NCBI GenBank assembly: GCA_002308755.1
Contig: DBVR01000009.1
Coordinates: 6,507-33,199 of the forward strand
Direction of reading: 5' to 3'
DNA: 26,693 bases
Source of the DNA: Christensenella sp. UBA1259
GTDB lineage: Bacteria > Bacillota > Clostridia > Christensenellales > Borkfalkiaceae
Positions 1 through 6,984 of this stretch are shown in pieces. Both the position numbers and the translations under genes were made by a program. Below the pieces are notes generated by a model. It had not been told where the DNA came from. It was given only the letters and a program-made list of their open reading frames with translations, and made no database searches. Position 1 is the first letter of the stretch. Every line of letters starts with the position of its first letter.

Positions 1-243
1 GGCGGCAGCACCAAGAACGGCAGAGACAGCAACGCGAAGCGTTTGGGAATAAAGAGAACGGACGGGCAGCAAGTGCTTGCGGGATCTATTCTCGTCCGTC
101 AGCGCGGAACGGAGATCCACGCGGGCAATAACGTGGGGCTCGGCGGAGATTACACGCTTTTCGCTCTTATCGACGGCGTAGTCAAATACGAAAGACTCGG
201 CAGAGACAAGAAGCAGGTAAGCGTTTACGCCAAAGAAAATTAA
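1..243 (+). CDS. rpmA: 50S ribosomal protein L27 (3' part)
   Basis: The reading frame is open from the first base and ends at TAA 241-243, giving the last 80 residues of ribosomal protein L27. The 5' end lies outside the window. The fragment begins with the family signature GGSTKNGRDSNAKRLGIKR and continues through QVLAGSILVRQRGT and the GGDYTLFALIDGVVKYE barrel strands, which match L27 almost throughout. L27 is a large-subunit protein whose N-terminal tail reaches the peptidyl-transferase centre. In Bacillota that tail often carries a short extension removed by the Prp protease, but the relevant residues are not visible here. rpmA is usually followed by obgE; here a terminator and a DNA glycosylase follow instead. 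Confidence 0.97.
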   Translation, partial: GGSTKNGRDSNAKRLGIKRTDGQQVLAGSILVRQRGTEIHAGNNVGLGGDYTLFALIDGVVKYERLGRDKKQVSVYAKEN

Positions 244-250
244 CGAGGTA

Positions 251-279
251 AAGCGGGTTGAATATCAACCCGCTTTTTT
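251..279 (+). terminator. Intrinsic terminator after rpmA
   Basis: A perfect 11-bp stem (251-261 with 265-275) closes a 3-base loop and runs into six consecutive T residues at 274-279. It starts seven bases after the rpmA stop codon. The next gene begins only four bases after the T run. Confidence 0.93.
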
Positions 280-283
280 ACAA

Positions 284-1141
284 ATGGAAAAAATAGTTTA
301 CGAAAGCGAATTTTTCAGCGTTAAAGACACGCTTTTCTGCGGTCAGGTTTTCAGATTTAAGTTAAACCCCGTCCTTTCTAAAGCCCGCGGCGCGGAAAGT
401 TACGACGTGTTTTCTGCGGATAAGCGGTGCTTAGCGTATAACGACGGCGCAAAAGCCGTTATCGAGTGCGAAGAAAAAGACGCCGACTATTTTTATAACT
501 ATTTCGATTTAAGAAGGGACTATTCCGCGATATTTAAGGCGGCGGAAAGTTTCGGCGGGGTAATAAAGGCTGCGGCGGAAGCGGGAAAAGGCATAAGGAT
601 ACTGAATCAGGACGTAACCGAAACGCTGTTTTCCTTTATCGTTTCGCAGAACAACAATATCCCGAGAATAAAGGCGATAATAGAAAAACTCTGCGCGGGC
701 GCGGGGGAAGAAAAAGAGTTTTCGGGAGAAAAGTATTTCGCTTTTCCGACGCCGTACGCCCTTTCTTTAAGGGACGAAGAGTTTTTCAAGGGCATAGGGC
801 TCGGATATCGCGCCGCGTATATAAAAAATCTCGCCGACGGTTTCGACAAGACGATAAAAGCGGAAGAATTAAAACATCTTTCCGACGAAGAATTGAGAAA
901 ATATCTTCTTTCCATTTACGGCGTTGGAAGAAAAGTCGCCGACTGCGTGTCGCTTTTCGCCTTTCACCGTTCGGGAAGTTTTCCCGTCGATACCTGGATA
1001 GAAAAGATATATAAAGAAGATCTCGGCGGGACGCTTAACGATAGAGAAAAAGTAGCCTGCGAACTTGCGGAAAAGTTCGGGGAAAATTCGGGGTATTTCC
1101 AGCAATATCTGTTCCATTATAAAAGGGGCTTGAAAGACTAA
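284..1141 (+). CDS. ogg: 8-oxoguanine DNA glycosylase, OGG1 type
   Basis: This 285-residue protein matches the OGG1 family of base-excision enzymes that remove 8-oxoguanine and nick the strand. An N-terminal domain (TLFCGQVFRF, residues about 16-25) precedes the helix-hairpin-helix/GPD core. The HhH segment is YGVGRKVADC, with K217 in the place of the catalytic Schiff-base lysine (human Lys249). D236 in SFPVDTW matches human Asp268; the Lys-to-Asp spacing of 19 is identical. FSFIVSQNNNIPRIK is the usual conserved helix. ATG 284 is the only sensible start, but no Shine-Dalgarno precedes it, because the rpmA terminator ends at 279. Its stop is one base before the next ATG, so the protease gene is probably co-transcribed. 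The gene call is firm; the lesion specificity is inferred from the family. Confidence 0.9.
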   Translation: MEKIVYESEFFSVKDTLFCGQVFRFKLNPVLSKARGAESYDVFSADKRCLAYNDGAKAVIECEEKDADYFYNYFDLRRDYSAIFKAAESFGGVIKAAAEAGKGIRILNQDVTETLFSFIVSQNNNIPRIKAIIEKLCAGAGEEKEFSGEKYFAFPTPYALSLRDEEFFKGIGLGYRAAYIKNLADGFDKTIKAEELKHLSDEELRKYLLSIYGVGRKVADCVSLFAFHRSGSFPVDTWIEKIYKEDLGGTLNDREKVACELAEKFGENSGYFQQYLFHYKRGLKD

Positions 1142-1142
1142 T

Positions 1143-1934
1143 ATGTCAAAGTTAAAGGAAAACGCTTATAAAACGCCCGTTTACACCGCCGTAATAATAT
1201 CGCTTATAACGGTGGCGGCGTTTTCTTTGCCGTTTTCTTTCGGGGACAAAACCTTTTCGGGAAAGGAAAACGCCGCGATCTTTTATTCCGTCCAGATAGG
1301 AATAAGGGTGTTGGCGTGCGTTTTATGCGTTATATATGCGCATATATGCGGTTTCGCGCTTTTTGATAAGCCAACGAAAAAAGCCGCGTTCTTATTTATC
1401 GCGGCGTTTATAGTCTGCGTCAACAACTTTCCGTTTATAGCGGTGTTTTCGGGCGCTGAAATAAGCGGGGAAACGACCGCCGTTTTATTGTTTGCGGCGT
1501 ACTGTCTTGCGGTGGGGTTTTCCGAAGAATTCGTTTTCCGCGGCGTAGTGTTCCGCCTGTTCGAAGTAAAGTTCGAAGGAAGGGAATACAAGGGGTTTTT
1601 GACGGTGTTGTGTTCGGCGGCGGCGTTTTCGCTGTGCCACGCCGCCAACCTTTTCGGCGGTATGGGCATAGGCGCGGGACTGTTGCAGATAGGATACACC
1701 TTTTTGACCGGCGCAATGCTCGGCGCGGTGATGCTGTATTCCCAAAACGTCTTGCTTCCGTGCGTCCTGCACGCAGTTTACGATTTAGGCGGGCTTATTT
1801 TTAACGAAAGCGTTGGGATAGGCAGCGGAAACCCGTGGGATACGGCGACTGTGGTTATCACCGCCGTGCTGGGAGTTATGGCGGCGGTATATTTTACCGT
1901 TAAGACAGTAAAGTATCGCGATCAGTCGAAATAG
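1143..1934 (+). CDS. CPBP-family intramembrane metalloprotease
   Basis: This 263-residue, very hydrophobic protein has about six to eight membrane segments and the three CPBP (CAAX protease and bacteriocin-processing, Abi) motifs. These are EExxxR as E128, E129 and R133 (SEEFVFRG), the FxxxH histidine H166 (FSLCHAANL), and HxxxD as H210 and D214 (HAVYDL). The family is related to eukaryotic Rce1 and sits in the cytoplasmic membrane. Bacterial members process peptides or confer bacteriocin self-immunity, but most substrates are unknown. Nothing next to this gene names a substrate. The ATG follows the glycosylase stop by one base. The 3' end overlaps the end of the opposing dNTPase gene by 13 bases. 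Confidence 0.88.
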   Translation: MSKLKENAYKTPVYTAVIISLITVAAFSLPFSFGDKTFSGKENAAIFYSVQIGIRVLACVLCVIYAHICGFALFDKPTKKAAFLFIAAFIVCVNNFPFIAVFSGAEISGETTAVLLFAAYCLAVGFSEEFVFRGVVFRLFEVKFEGREYKGFLTVLCSAAAFSLCHAANLFGGMGIGAGLLQIGYTFLTGAMLGAVMLYSQNVLLPCVLHAVYDLGGLIFNESVGIGSGNPWDTATVVITAVLGVMAAVYFTVKTVKYRDQSK

Positions 1935-3103
1935 CCCGAATATTTCACGGTGGGCGCGTCGGGGAAAGTGCGTTCGTAAAGGGCGATAAAAAAGTCGTCG
2001 GTCATGGAAGCGATAAAGTCCGCCACGATAACTTCCGGTTCTTCCTTTTCGTAGGGGAAAGACCGTTCGTAGTGCGACGCTTTGACGTAATTTAAGTGGT
2101 GAGTGAATATCGGCGAGTTTCGCCGATTTCCTTTTAAGTCGGAAAGAAGGGAACTAAAAAGCGCTTCCGTCATAGGTTTTAACGCCGATAAGTTTTTGCG
2201 GGTAACGGGGTTATCGTATATTGCCCCGTAATTTTCTTTTACGGCGGCTTTAAGACTCTCGAAATGTCCGTCGTCCAGCGCGATATAATTTTTGCCGTAA
2301 GAATTTTCGACGACGTTCACCGTAAGATTGTTTATTATCTCGGCGTTGAAACCGCCGAGTTTTTCGCCCGCGAACCCGCTTTCTTCTTTAAGTCCCGTTT
2401 TTTCGGCGTCCTGACGGTCCTTGCCGACGTAGGCGATAACGTCGGACAGCCTTACGACGCACCCTTCCAGCGTGGAAGGGTAAAGAGAACGCATGAATTC
2501 GCCGTCGTAATAAAGACGTTGAAGGGTTTTATCCAACTCGTCGAAAGTGTCCATAGGCTTAGGATAGCATACTTGTTCAAGCGTTTCGCCGTTGTGGGTC
2601 AGTATTCCGTTCAACGTCTGCAAAGAGACGTTGTAATTGAATATTTTGTCCAACGCCCGCACCGACTGAACGTTATGAAAGAACCGTCTTCCCGCATATT
2701 TAGAAAGTATTCCGTCGAGAATTTTTTCGCCCGCGTGACCGAAAGGTGTGTGCCCTATATCGTGTCCTAAGGCTATAGCCTCGATAAGTTCGGTGTTAAG
2801 AGCGAGCGCCTTACCGATATTTCTCGCTATGCGCGAAACCAACTGGACGTGGAGACTTCTTCTCGTTATGTCGTCGTTTCTGCGCAGGGAAAAGACCTGC
2901 GTTTTGTCGGCGTAGCGGGAAAAGTACGGGCAGTTCATTATTTTATCGGCGTCGCGCCAGAAAGCCGAGCGGAGAACCGAACTTTTGTCTCTTTCCTTCC
3001 GTCTTACGCAGGATTCGTCTTTGCAGGCAAAAGGAGAAAGAAAATTTTTCTTTTTATTTTCGCTTATTATTCGGGCGATATCGCGGGATAAATTTTCGTA
3101 CAT
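1922..3103 (-). CDS. dgt: dGTPase-like dNTP triphosphohydrolase (HD domain)
   Basis: The product is an HD-domain deoxynucleoside triphosphate triphosphohydrolase, which hydrolyses dNTPs to deoxynucleosides and inorganic triphosphate. With the ATG at 3103-3101 it has 393 residues. Metal-ligand motifs are H85 (RRSLHVQL), the HD pair H114-D115 in GHDIGHTPFGHAGE and the later aspartate in VVRLSDVIAYVG; the N-terminal KTQVF block is typical. The frame could extend upstream to a TTG at 3163. I prefer the ATG because a consensus promoter lies between the two, with its -10 box six bases before the ATG, and because the extra 20 residues do not resemble the family. No Shine-Dalgarno precedes either start. 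The gene converges on the CPBP protease gene with a 13-base overlap. The dNTP preference cannot be told from sequence. Confidence 0.88.
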   Translation of the reverse strand: MYENLSRDIARIISENKKKNFLSPFACKDESCVRRKERDKSSVLRSAFWRDADKIMNCPYFSRYADKTQVFSLRRNDDITRRSLHVQLVSRIARNIGKALALNTELIEAIALGHDIGHTPFGHAGEKILDGILSKYAGRRFFHNVQSVRALDKIFNYNVSLQTLNGILTHNGETLEQVCYPKPMDTFDELDKTLQRLYYDGEFMRSLYPSTLEGCVVRLSDVIAYVGKDRQDAEKTGLKEESGFAGEKLGGFNAEIINNLTVNVVENSYGKNYIALDDGHFESLKAAVKENYGAIYDNPVTRKNLSALKPMTEALFSSLLSDLKGNRRNSPIFTHHLNYVKASHYERSFPYEKEEPEVIVADFIASMTDDFFIALYERTFPDAPTVKYSGYFD

Positions 3104-3138
3104 AACTAAATTATACACCGCGGCAAGGAAAAAATCAA
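3104..3138 (-). promoter_or_regulatory. Sigma-A-type promoter of dgt, predicted leaderless
   Basis: Read on the minus strand, -35 TTGATT (3138-3133) is separated by exactly 17 bases from -10 TATAAT (3115-3110). Six bases (TTAGTT) then precede the dgt ATG, so transcription would begin at or within a base of the start codon. Confidence 0.75.
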
Positions 3139-3179
3139 GGAAGAATAGTCCCGTCTTTTTCAAAAAGCGGTCAAAAGTA

Positions 3180-3208
3180 TTGACTTGTTTTTAAAATAAT
3201 AATATAAT
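3180..3208 (+). promoter_or_regulatory. Sigma-A-type promoter of the DUF1858/zinc-ribbon unit
   Basis: TTGACT (3180-3185), a 17-base spacer and TATAAT (3203-3208) form a near-consensus housekeeping promoter. The expected start is about 3215, giving a leader of about 25 bases with GGAG at 3225-3228 ahead of the ATG at 3240. It diverges from the dgt promoter; the two -35 boxes are 41 bases apart. Confidence 0.88.
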
Positions 3209-3239
3209 ATACGGAGAAAATAACGGAGAGTGAATAAAA

Positions 3240-3440
3240 ATGGCAGACAAAATAACCGAAAACACCACGATATTCGACGCTATACAGTTAAACCCCAAGG
3301 CGGGCGAGATACTTATGAAATACGGCATGCACTGTTTGGGCTGCGCGCTTGCGCACGGCGAAACGGTGGGTGAAGCCGCCGACGTTCACGGCGCGGATCT
3401 CGAAAAGATGCTTAAAGAACTCAACGAAATCGAAGGATAG
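3240..3440 (+). CDS. DUF1858 small CxxC (redox-disulfide) protein
   Basis: This 66-residue protein is a single DUF1858 domain, the module also described as the hybrid-cluster-protein-associated redox disulfide domain and found at the N-terminus of ScdA/RIC-type proteins. Its features are the opening ENTTIFDAIQLNPKAGEILM, then GMHCLGC with C32 and C35, then a helical tail (ADLEKMLKELNEIE). The two cysteines suggest a reversible disulfide or metal contact, but no biochemical role is established for stand-alone members. It is the first gene after a strong promoter and sits three bases upstream of the zinc-ribbon gene, so the pair is probably co-transcribed. I infer a shared redox or metal-related job, without direct evidence. 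Confidence 0.88.
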   Translation: MADKITENTTIFDAIQLNPKAGEILMKYGMHCLGCALAHGETVGEAADVHGADLEKMLKELNEIEG

Positions 3441-3443
3441 TTT

Positions 3444-4538
3444 ATGGCGACCGAGATAAACGAGTTCGGGGAAGAAGAAGTAAAAGTTTCGACGGAAAGC
3501 GTAAAATGTTCCGCCTGCGGCGCGAACATGGTTTACGATCCCGACAGGCGCGCCCTTTACTGTCCGCATTGCGGCACGGAAAAAAAGTTTGAAGATTCTT
3601 CCGTGGCGAAAGAATTGGACTTCGCTTCGGGACTGTCCGCCGACGCGCAATGGAAAAAGGAAGACACTTCGGTGTTCCGTTGCGACAACTGCGGCGCGAA
3701 AGTGGTATTGACCGCAAAGGAAACGGCGAAAACCTGTCCTTTCTGCGGCACGGCGCACGTCCAGAAGATAGAAGAACTCGCGGGTTTAAAGCCCAACGGG
3801 GTATTGCCCTTTTCCTTCGGCGAAGAAAAGGCGTTGGAATACAGCAAGACCTGGGCAAAAAAGCGGTTTTTCGCACCCCGTAAGTTCAAAAAGAACTTGG
3901 AAAGCAAAAACGTGAACGGCGTTTACGCCCCGTGCTTTACCTTCGACAGTTCGACCTACTCGGTATATAAAGGCAGGATAGGCACTACTCACACCCGTAC
4001 CGTCGGGAGCGGTAAGAACCAACGCACCGAAACTTACGTCGTCTGGCGCAACATAAGCGGGACGTACGCGCAAAATTTCGACGACGTGCTTATAACGGCG
4101 GGCAGTAAGTTCGGGCAGAAACAACTCGACAAGATACAGCCCTTCGACACCAACGCGTCGAAAGAGTATCGCGAAAAATACCTTTTGGGGTTCATGGCGT
4201 ATCACTACGACTACGAACTTTCCGACTGTTGGGGACAAGCCAAGATAAAAATGGACGCCGCGATAAAAAGGGGCATCCTTTCCCAGTACACTTACGACAA
4301 GTTGGATTACATAAACGTTTCAACCAACCACGAAAGGGTAACCTACAAGTACAGTATGCTGCCCATCTACGTCGGTAATTTTACTTTCAAGCAGAAACTC
4401 TACAACTTCTTCGTAAACGGCACTACGGGAAAGACCTGGGGCAAATATCCGAAGTCCCCGCTTAAAGTAACTATCGCCACAATTTTGGGTATAGCGGCGG
4501 CGGCAGTGCTTATATATCTCTTCATACGGGGTTCGTAA
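3444..4538 (+). CDS. Membrane-anchored double zinc-ribbon protein
   Basis: The 364-residue product starts with two CxxC...CxxC zinc ribbons: C22/C25 with C40/C43, and C80/C83 with C98/C101. A region of about 200 residues without a recognisable enzyme motif follows, rich in Tyr, Lys and Thr, and then one C-terminal transmembrane helix (about residues 341-361, followed by RGS). Similar Bacillota proteins are annotated only as TFIIB-type zinc-ribbon-containing proteins; nothing here implies a transcription factor. The topology suggests a cytoplasmic body tethered by its C-terminus. AAGGA ends six bases before the ATG. No function is assigned; it is likely co-expressed with the DUF1858 protein just upstream. 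Confidence 0.82.
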   Translation: MATEINEFGEEEVKVSTESVKCSACGANMVYDPDRRALYCPHCGTEKKFEDSSVAKELDFASGLSADAQWKKEDTSVFRCDNCGAKVVLTAKETAKTCPFCGTAHVQKIEELAGLKPNGVLPFSFGEEKALEYSKTWAKKRFFAPRKFKKNLESKNVNGVYAPCFTFDSSTYSVYKGRIGTTHTRTVGSGKNQRTETYVVWRNISGTYAQNFDDVLITAGSKFGQKQLDKIQPFDTNASKEYREKYLLGFMAYHYDYELSDCWGQAKIKMDAAIKRGILSQYTYDKLDYINVSTNHERVTYKYSMLPIYVGNFTFKQKLYNFFVNGTTGKTWGKYPKSPLKVTIATILGIAAAAVLIYLFIRGS

Positions 4539-4575
4539 GGGTAAAATCGCTCTTTTCGGCGGTAAAAACCCCGTA
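4525..4575 (+). terminator. Weak hairpin after the zinc-ribbon gene
   Basis: A perfect 9-bp stem (4525-4533 with 4567-4575) spans the stop codon but closes a 33-base loop and lacks a T run. It may give factor-dependent or poor termination, or it may be chance. Confidence 0.3.
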
Positions 4576-4579
4576 AGAC

Positions 4580-4593
4580 AAGAAAATTTTCTT
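4580..4593. other. 14-bp perfect palindrome upstream of the secD promoter
   Basis: AAGAAAATTTTCTT is perfectly self-complementary and ends eight bases before the -35 box of the secD promoter. It is placed like an operator, but A/T-rich palindromes of this kind arise easily by chance. Confidence 0.3.
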
Positions 4594-4601
4594 AAAAATC
4601 A

Positions 4602-4631
4602 TTGACCGCATCGTCGGATTTGTTATATAAT
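4602..4631 (+). promoter_or_regulatory. Sigma-A-type promoter of the secD operon
   Basis: TTGACC (4602-4607) and TATAAT (4626-4631) are 18 bases apart. The predicted start near 4638 leaves a leader of about 42 bases containing GGAGG (4670-4674), five bases before the secD ATG. Confidence 0.82.
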
Positions 4632-4679
4632 TCTATATGGCTCGGAAAATAACGATAAATTTTTCGGGCGGAGGCAAAA

Positions 4680-6032
4680 ATGAAAAAGGGCTTATCAGTA
4701 ACACTACTTTCCGTCGTCGCCGTGCTGACGGCGGTGTTGGCGTTTTTTACTTTCGTACGGTTTTCCGTGGGTATAAACCGCTATAATTCCATACTCGGCG
4801 CGGTGAATACGGATTACGATCTTTCGGGCGGCACGGCTTACACCTTAACGCTTGCGGACGACAATCTCGAAGAAGTCGCCGACGTAAACGAAGTCGTTAA
4901 TACCTTAAAGACGAGACTTACGTCTTTGGGCTATCAGACCTTTTCGGTAAAGGCTTTATCCGACGCCGGACTTGACGAACACGCCGATTACGATATCAGG
5001 ATAGAACTTCGCGGCAATATAAACGAATACGGCGAAGTGGATACTTCGGTTCTCGCTTCCGACGTGGCGGTCGCCGCCGCTTACGGCGAGATAAAATTTT
5101 ACGGCGGCACGTCCGCTAACCCCACCGAAGAGATACTTACGGAGGGCAAGGCGGTTAAAAGCGCGGCTTATAAAGGCGTTTACGCCACGGTTTCGGGCGG
5201 CTCCGCGTACAGAGTGGACATAGAGTTTTCCGACTACGGCTATAAAACTCTTTCGGAACTTATGGGCGAATCTTCCTACTATCTCAAAATAACCTTGGGC
5301 GACACGGTGCTTATGTCGGGCGACGGCGCGATATCCAAGGCGTCTTTCAGCGGCAAGGCGATATCCATCACCACTTCTACGGAAAATTACGCAAGACAGG
5401 CGGCTCTCCAGATAGAATCGGGCGGGCTTGCGTATAAATACGATATCTCGGAAGGCGAAGAAGTGTCTTCGCCCTACGGCAAAAATCTCGGAACGGCAAG
5501 CGTTATAGGTATCCTTGCGATAGTCGTTATCTTTATAGCGTACGCTTTCGTTAAATATCACGGCTACGGATGTGCCTACGCGCTTTCGACGATACTGTTC
5601 GCGCTTTTATATATCGCGATGCTCGTCGCAGTCCCCGGCGTTAAAGTCGCCGTCGGCGGCGTGTTCGGCGTGATAGTAGCCCTTTTCCTTACCGTATTCG
5701 GTACGGAAAAGGTCGGTTCTTCGATAAAAGCGGAATACGCTAAAGGGAAAACGGTCAAATCCGCGGTGAAGGCGGGATTCGACGGCGCGCTCGCGCCCGT
5801 GCTGGTTTCCTGCGCGGTCGCACTCTTTGCGTCGCTTTTGCTTCTGGTATTTGCCGTAGGCACGCTTAAATCTTTCGCGGCGGTGTTGGCGATAGGATCG
5901 GTGCTTTCCGCGGTTACCACACTTATTCTGCACAGAGCGTTCTCTTCCTTACTGCTTTCCGCAACGGGGTACAAGGAAGGGTTTATGAACCTTAAAAGAC
6001 AAGACGGCGCGTCCGCGGAAACGGAGGAGTGA
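4680..6032 (+). CDS. secD: SecD-like protein translocase subunit, divergent
   Basis: SecD works with SecF in the membrane, using the proton gradient to pull exported proteins off the SecYEG channel. This 450-residue protein has the SecD plan: TM1 (about 5-28), an extracytoplasmic domain opening with DLSGGTAYTL (47-56), and five more helices between about 271 and 420. C-terminal landmarks AEYAKGKTVKSAVKAGF (351-367) and GTLKSFAAVLAIG (394-406) line up with the SecD core. It is divergent: aligned without gaps on the GK pair, the family TM4 motif VDANVLIFER reads as residues 339-348, VFGTEKVGSS, placing F340 where the conserved Asp normally sits. Synteny with secF and recJ supports the name. A diverged RND-type protein of other function remains possible. 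Confidence 0.78.
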   Translation: MKKGLSVTLLSVVAVLTAVLAFFTFVRFSVGINRYNSILGAVNTDYDLSGGTAYTLTLADDNLEEVADVNEVVNTLKTRLTSLGYQTFSVKALSDAGLDEHADYDIRIELRGNINEYGEVDTSVLASDVAVAAAYGEIKFYGGTSANPTEEILTEGKAVKSAAYKGVYATVSGGSAYRVDIEFSDYGYKTLSELMGESSYYLKITLGDTVLMSGDGAISKASFSGKAISITTSTENYARQAALQIESGGLAYKYDISEGEEVSSPYGKNLGTASVIGILAIVVIFIAYAFVKYHGYGCAYALSTILFALLYIAMLVAVPGVKVAVGGVFGVIVALFLTVFGTEKVGSSIKAEYAKGKTVKSAVKAGFDGALAPVLVSCAVALFASLLLLVFAVGTLKSFAAVLAIGSVLSAVTTLILHRAFSSLLLSATGYKEGFMNLKRQDGASAETEE

Positions 6033-6034
6033 TC

Positions 6035-6922
6035 ATGAAAATTTTAGGCAAGACGAAAATTTTTCTTATCGCGGGAATTATCGCGGTACTCTTCGGCATG
6101 GTGCTGTTGGGTATCTTCGGACTCAATAAGACCGTCGATTATAAAGAAAGTTACGAAATAAAAGTTTCCGTAAATCAGAACGTTCAGAATTCTTCGGAAG
6201 TTATAAAAGACGCCGCCGAAAAATATTTTTCGGAACAAGGCGTGAAATGCGTCGCCTACGGCACGCAGAGTATCGAAGAAGGTCAGGCGTTCATATACAA
6301 GACGAATAACAAAAAGGATATAAGCGCGGCTGACTTAAAAGCCGCTCTGCAAACCGCTCTCGACCAAAAGGCGGAAGCGACGGGACTCGTTGCCGACGCG
6401 TTCGTGTACAAGACTTCGGTAACGCCCTACTACAACGTGTTTAACGTCGTGATAGCGACGGTGATAGCCGTGGCGGTGGCGTTCGTCTTGGGATTCTTTA
6501 CGGTGAAAACTGCGGGTGCGACGGCGGTTGCTTGCAGTGCCGTGATATCGGCGTTACTTTTCGTATCGCTCGTATCCTTGTTGCGCGTGCCCGCGGAACC
6601 CTTCTTTGCGGCGGGCTTGGCGATAGCGGTCATCCTTGCCGAAACCTTCTCGTTCGCGGAAGTTCACGCTATAAGAAAAGGACTTAAAGCGAGCGACAAG
6701 GCGGACTTTGCGGCGGTAAAAGACGGGGTTTTATGTAAATCGCTTAAACTTATAGCGGCGATAGCGATAGCCGCGGCGGTGTTCACCGTCGTCGCCCTGA
6801 TATTCGGGAAAGCATATCTCGTGTTCGGCGGACTGCAACTGCTGATAGCGGTGATCGTTTCGGGGCTCACGTCTTTAATCGGTTCGCCGGTCGTGTTCGA
6901 CGCGTTAAGGAAAAAACAGTAA
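6035..6922 (+). CDS. secF: SecF-like protein translocase subunit, divergent
   Basis: This is the SecD partner: 295 residues, with TM1 (about 8-30), an extracytoplasmic domain of about 110 residues and five helices in the C-terminal half. I chose ATG 6035 over GTG 6029 because GGAGG at 6023-6027 lies seven bases before the ATG but one base before the GTG. The family GxDFxGG motif is degraded to TVDYKESYE (Asp kept, glycines lost). The TM4 region reads LAETFSFAEVHAIRKGLK where SecF proteins carry a NDTVVVFDRIREN-like block, so only the IRK tail is recognisable. Gene pairing, size and topology carry the assignment more than residue identity. GGAGG sits inside the secD 3' end, suggesting translational coupling. 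Confidence 0.72.
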   Translation: MKILGKTKIFLIAGIIAVLFGMVLLGIFGLNKTVDYKESYEIKVSVNQNVQNSSEVIKDAAEKYFSEQGVKCVAYGTQSIEEGQAFIYKTNNKKDISAADLKAALQTALDQKAEATGLVADAFVYKTSVTPYYNVFNVVIATVIAVAVAFVLGFFTVKTAGATAVACSAVISALLFVSLVSLLRVPAEPFFAAGLAIAVILAETFSFAEVHAIRKGLKASDKADFAAVKDGVLCKSLKLIAAIAIAAAVFTVVALIFGKAYLVFGGLQLLIAVIVSGLTSLIGSPVVFDALRKKQ

Positions 6923-6942
6923 CGTAAGATTTATTTTGACTG

Positions 6943-6970
6943 TAAGGCGGACGAGTTCCGCCTTATTGTT
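6943..6970 (+). terminator. Hairpin between secF and recJ
   Basis: A 9-bp perfect stem (6943-6951 with 6957-6965) with a 5-base loop is followed by TTGTT, an interrupted T run. Termination is probably partial, since no good promoter for recJ is visible before its ATG at 6985. Confidence 0.6.
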
Positions 6971-6984
6971 TACAAAGGGGTTTT

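Noticed and set aside
3104..3163. A 20-residue N-terminal extension of the dNTPase from TTG 3163
   Set aside because: It has no ribosome-binding site and spans a consensus promoter; the extra residues do not match the family.
6936..6964. TTGACT at 6936 as a promoter for recJ
   Set aside because: No -10-like sequence occurs at 16-19 bases; the region is occupied by the hairpin stem.
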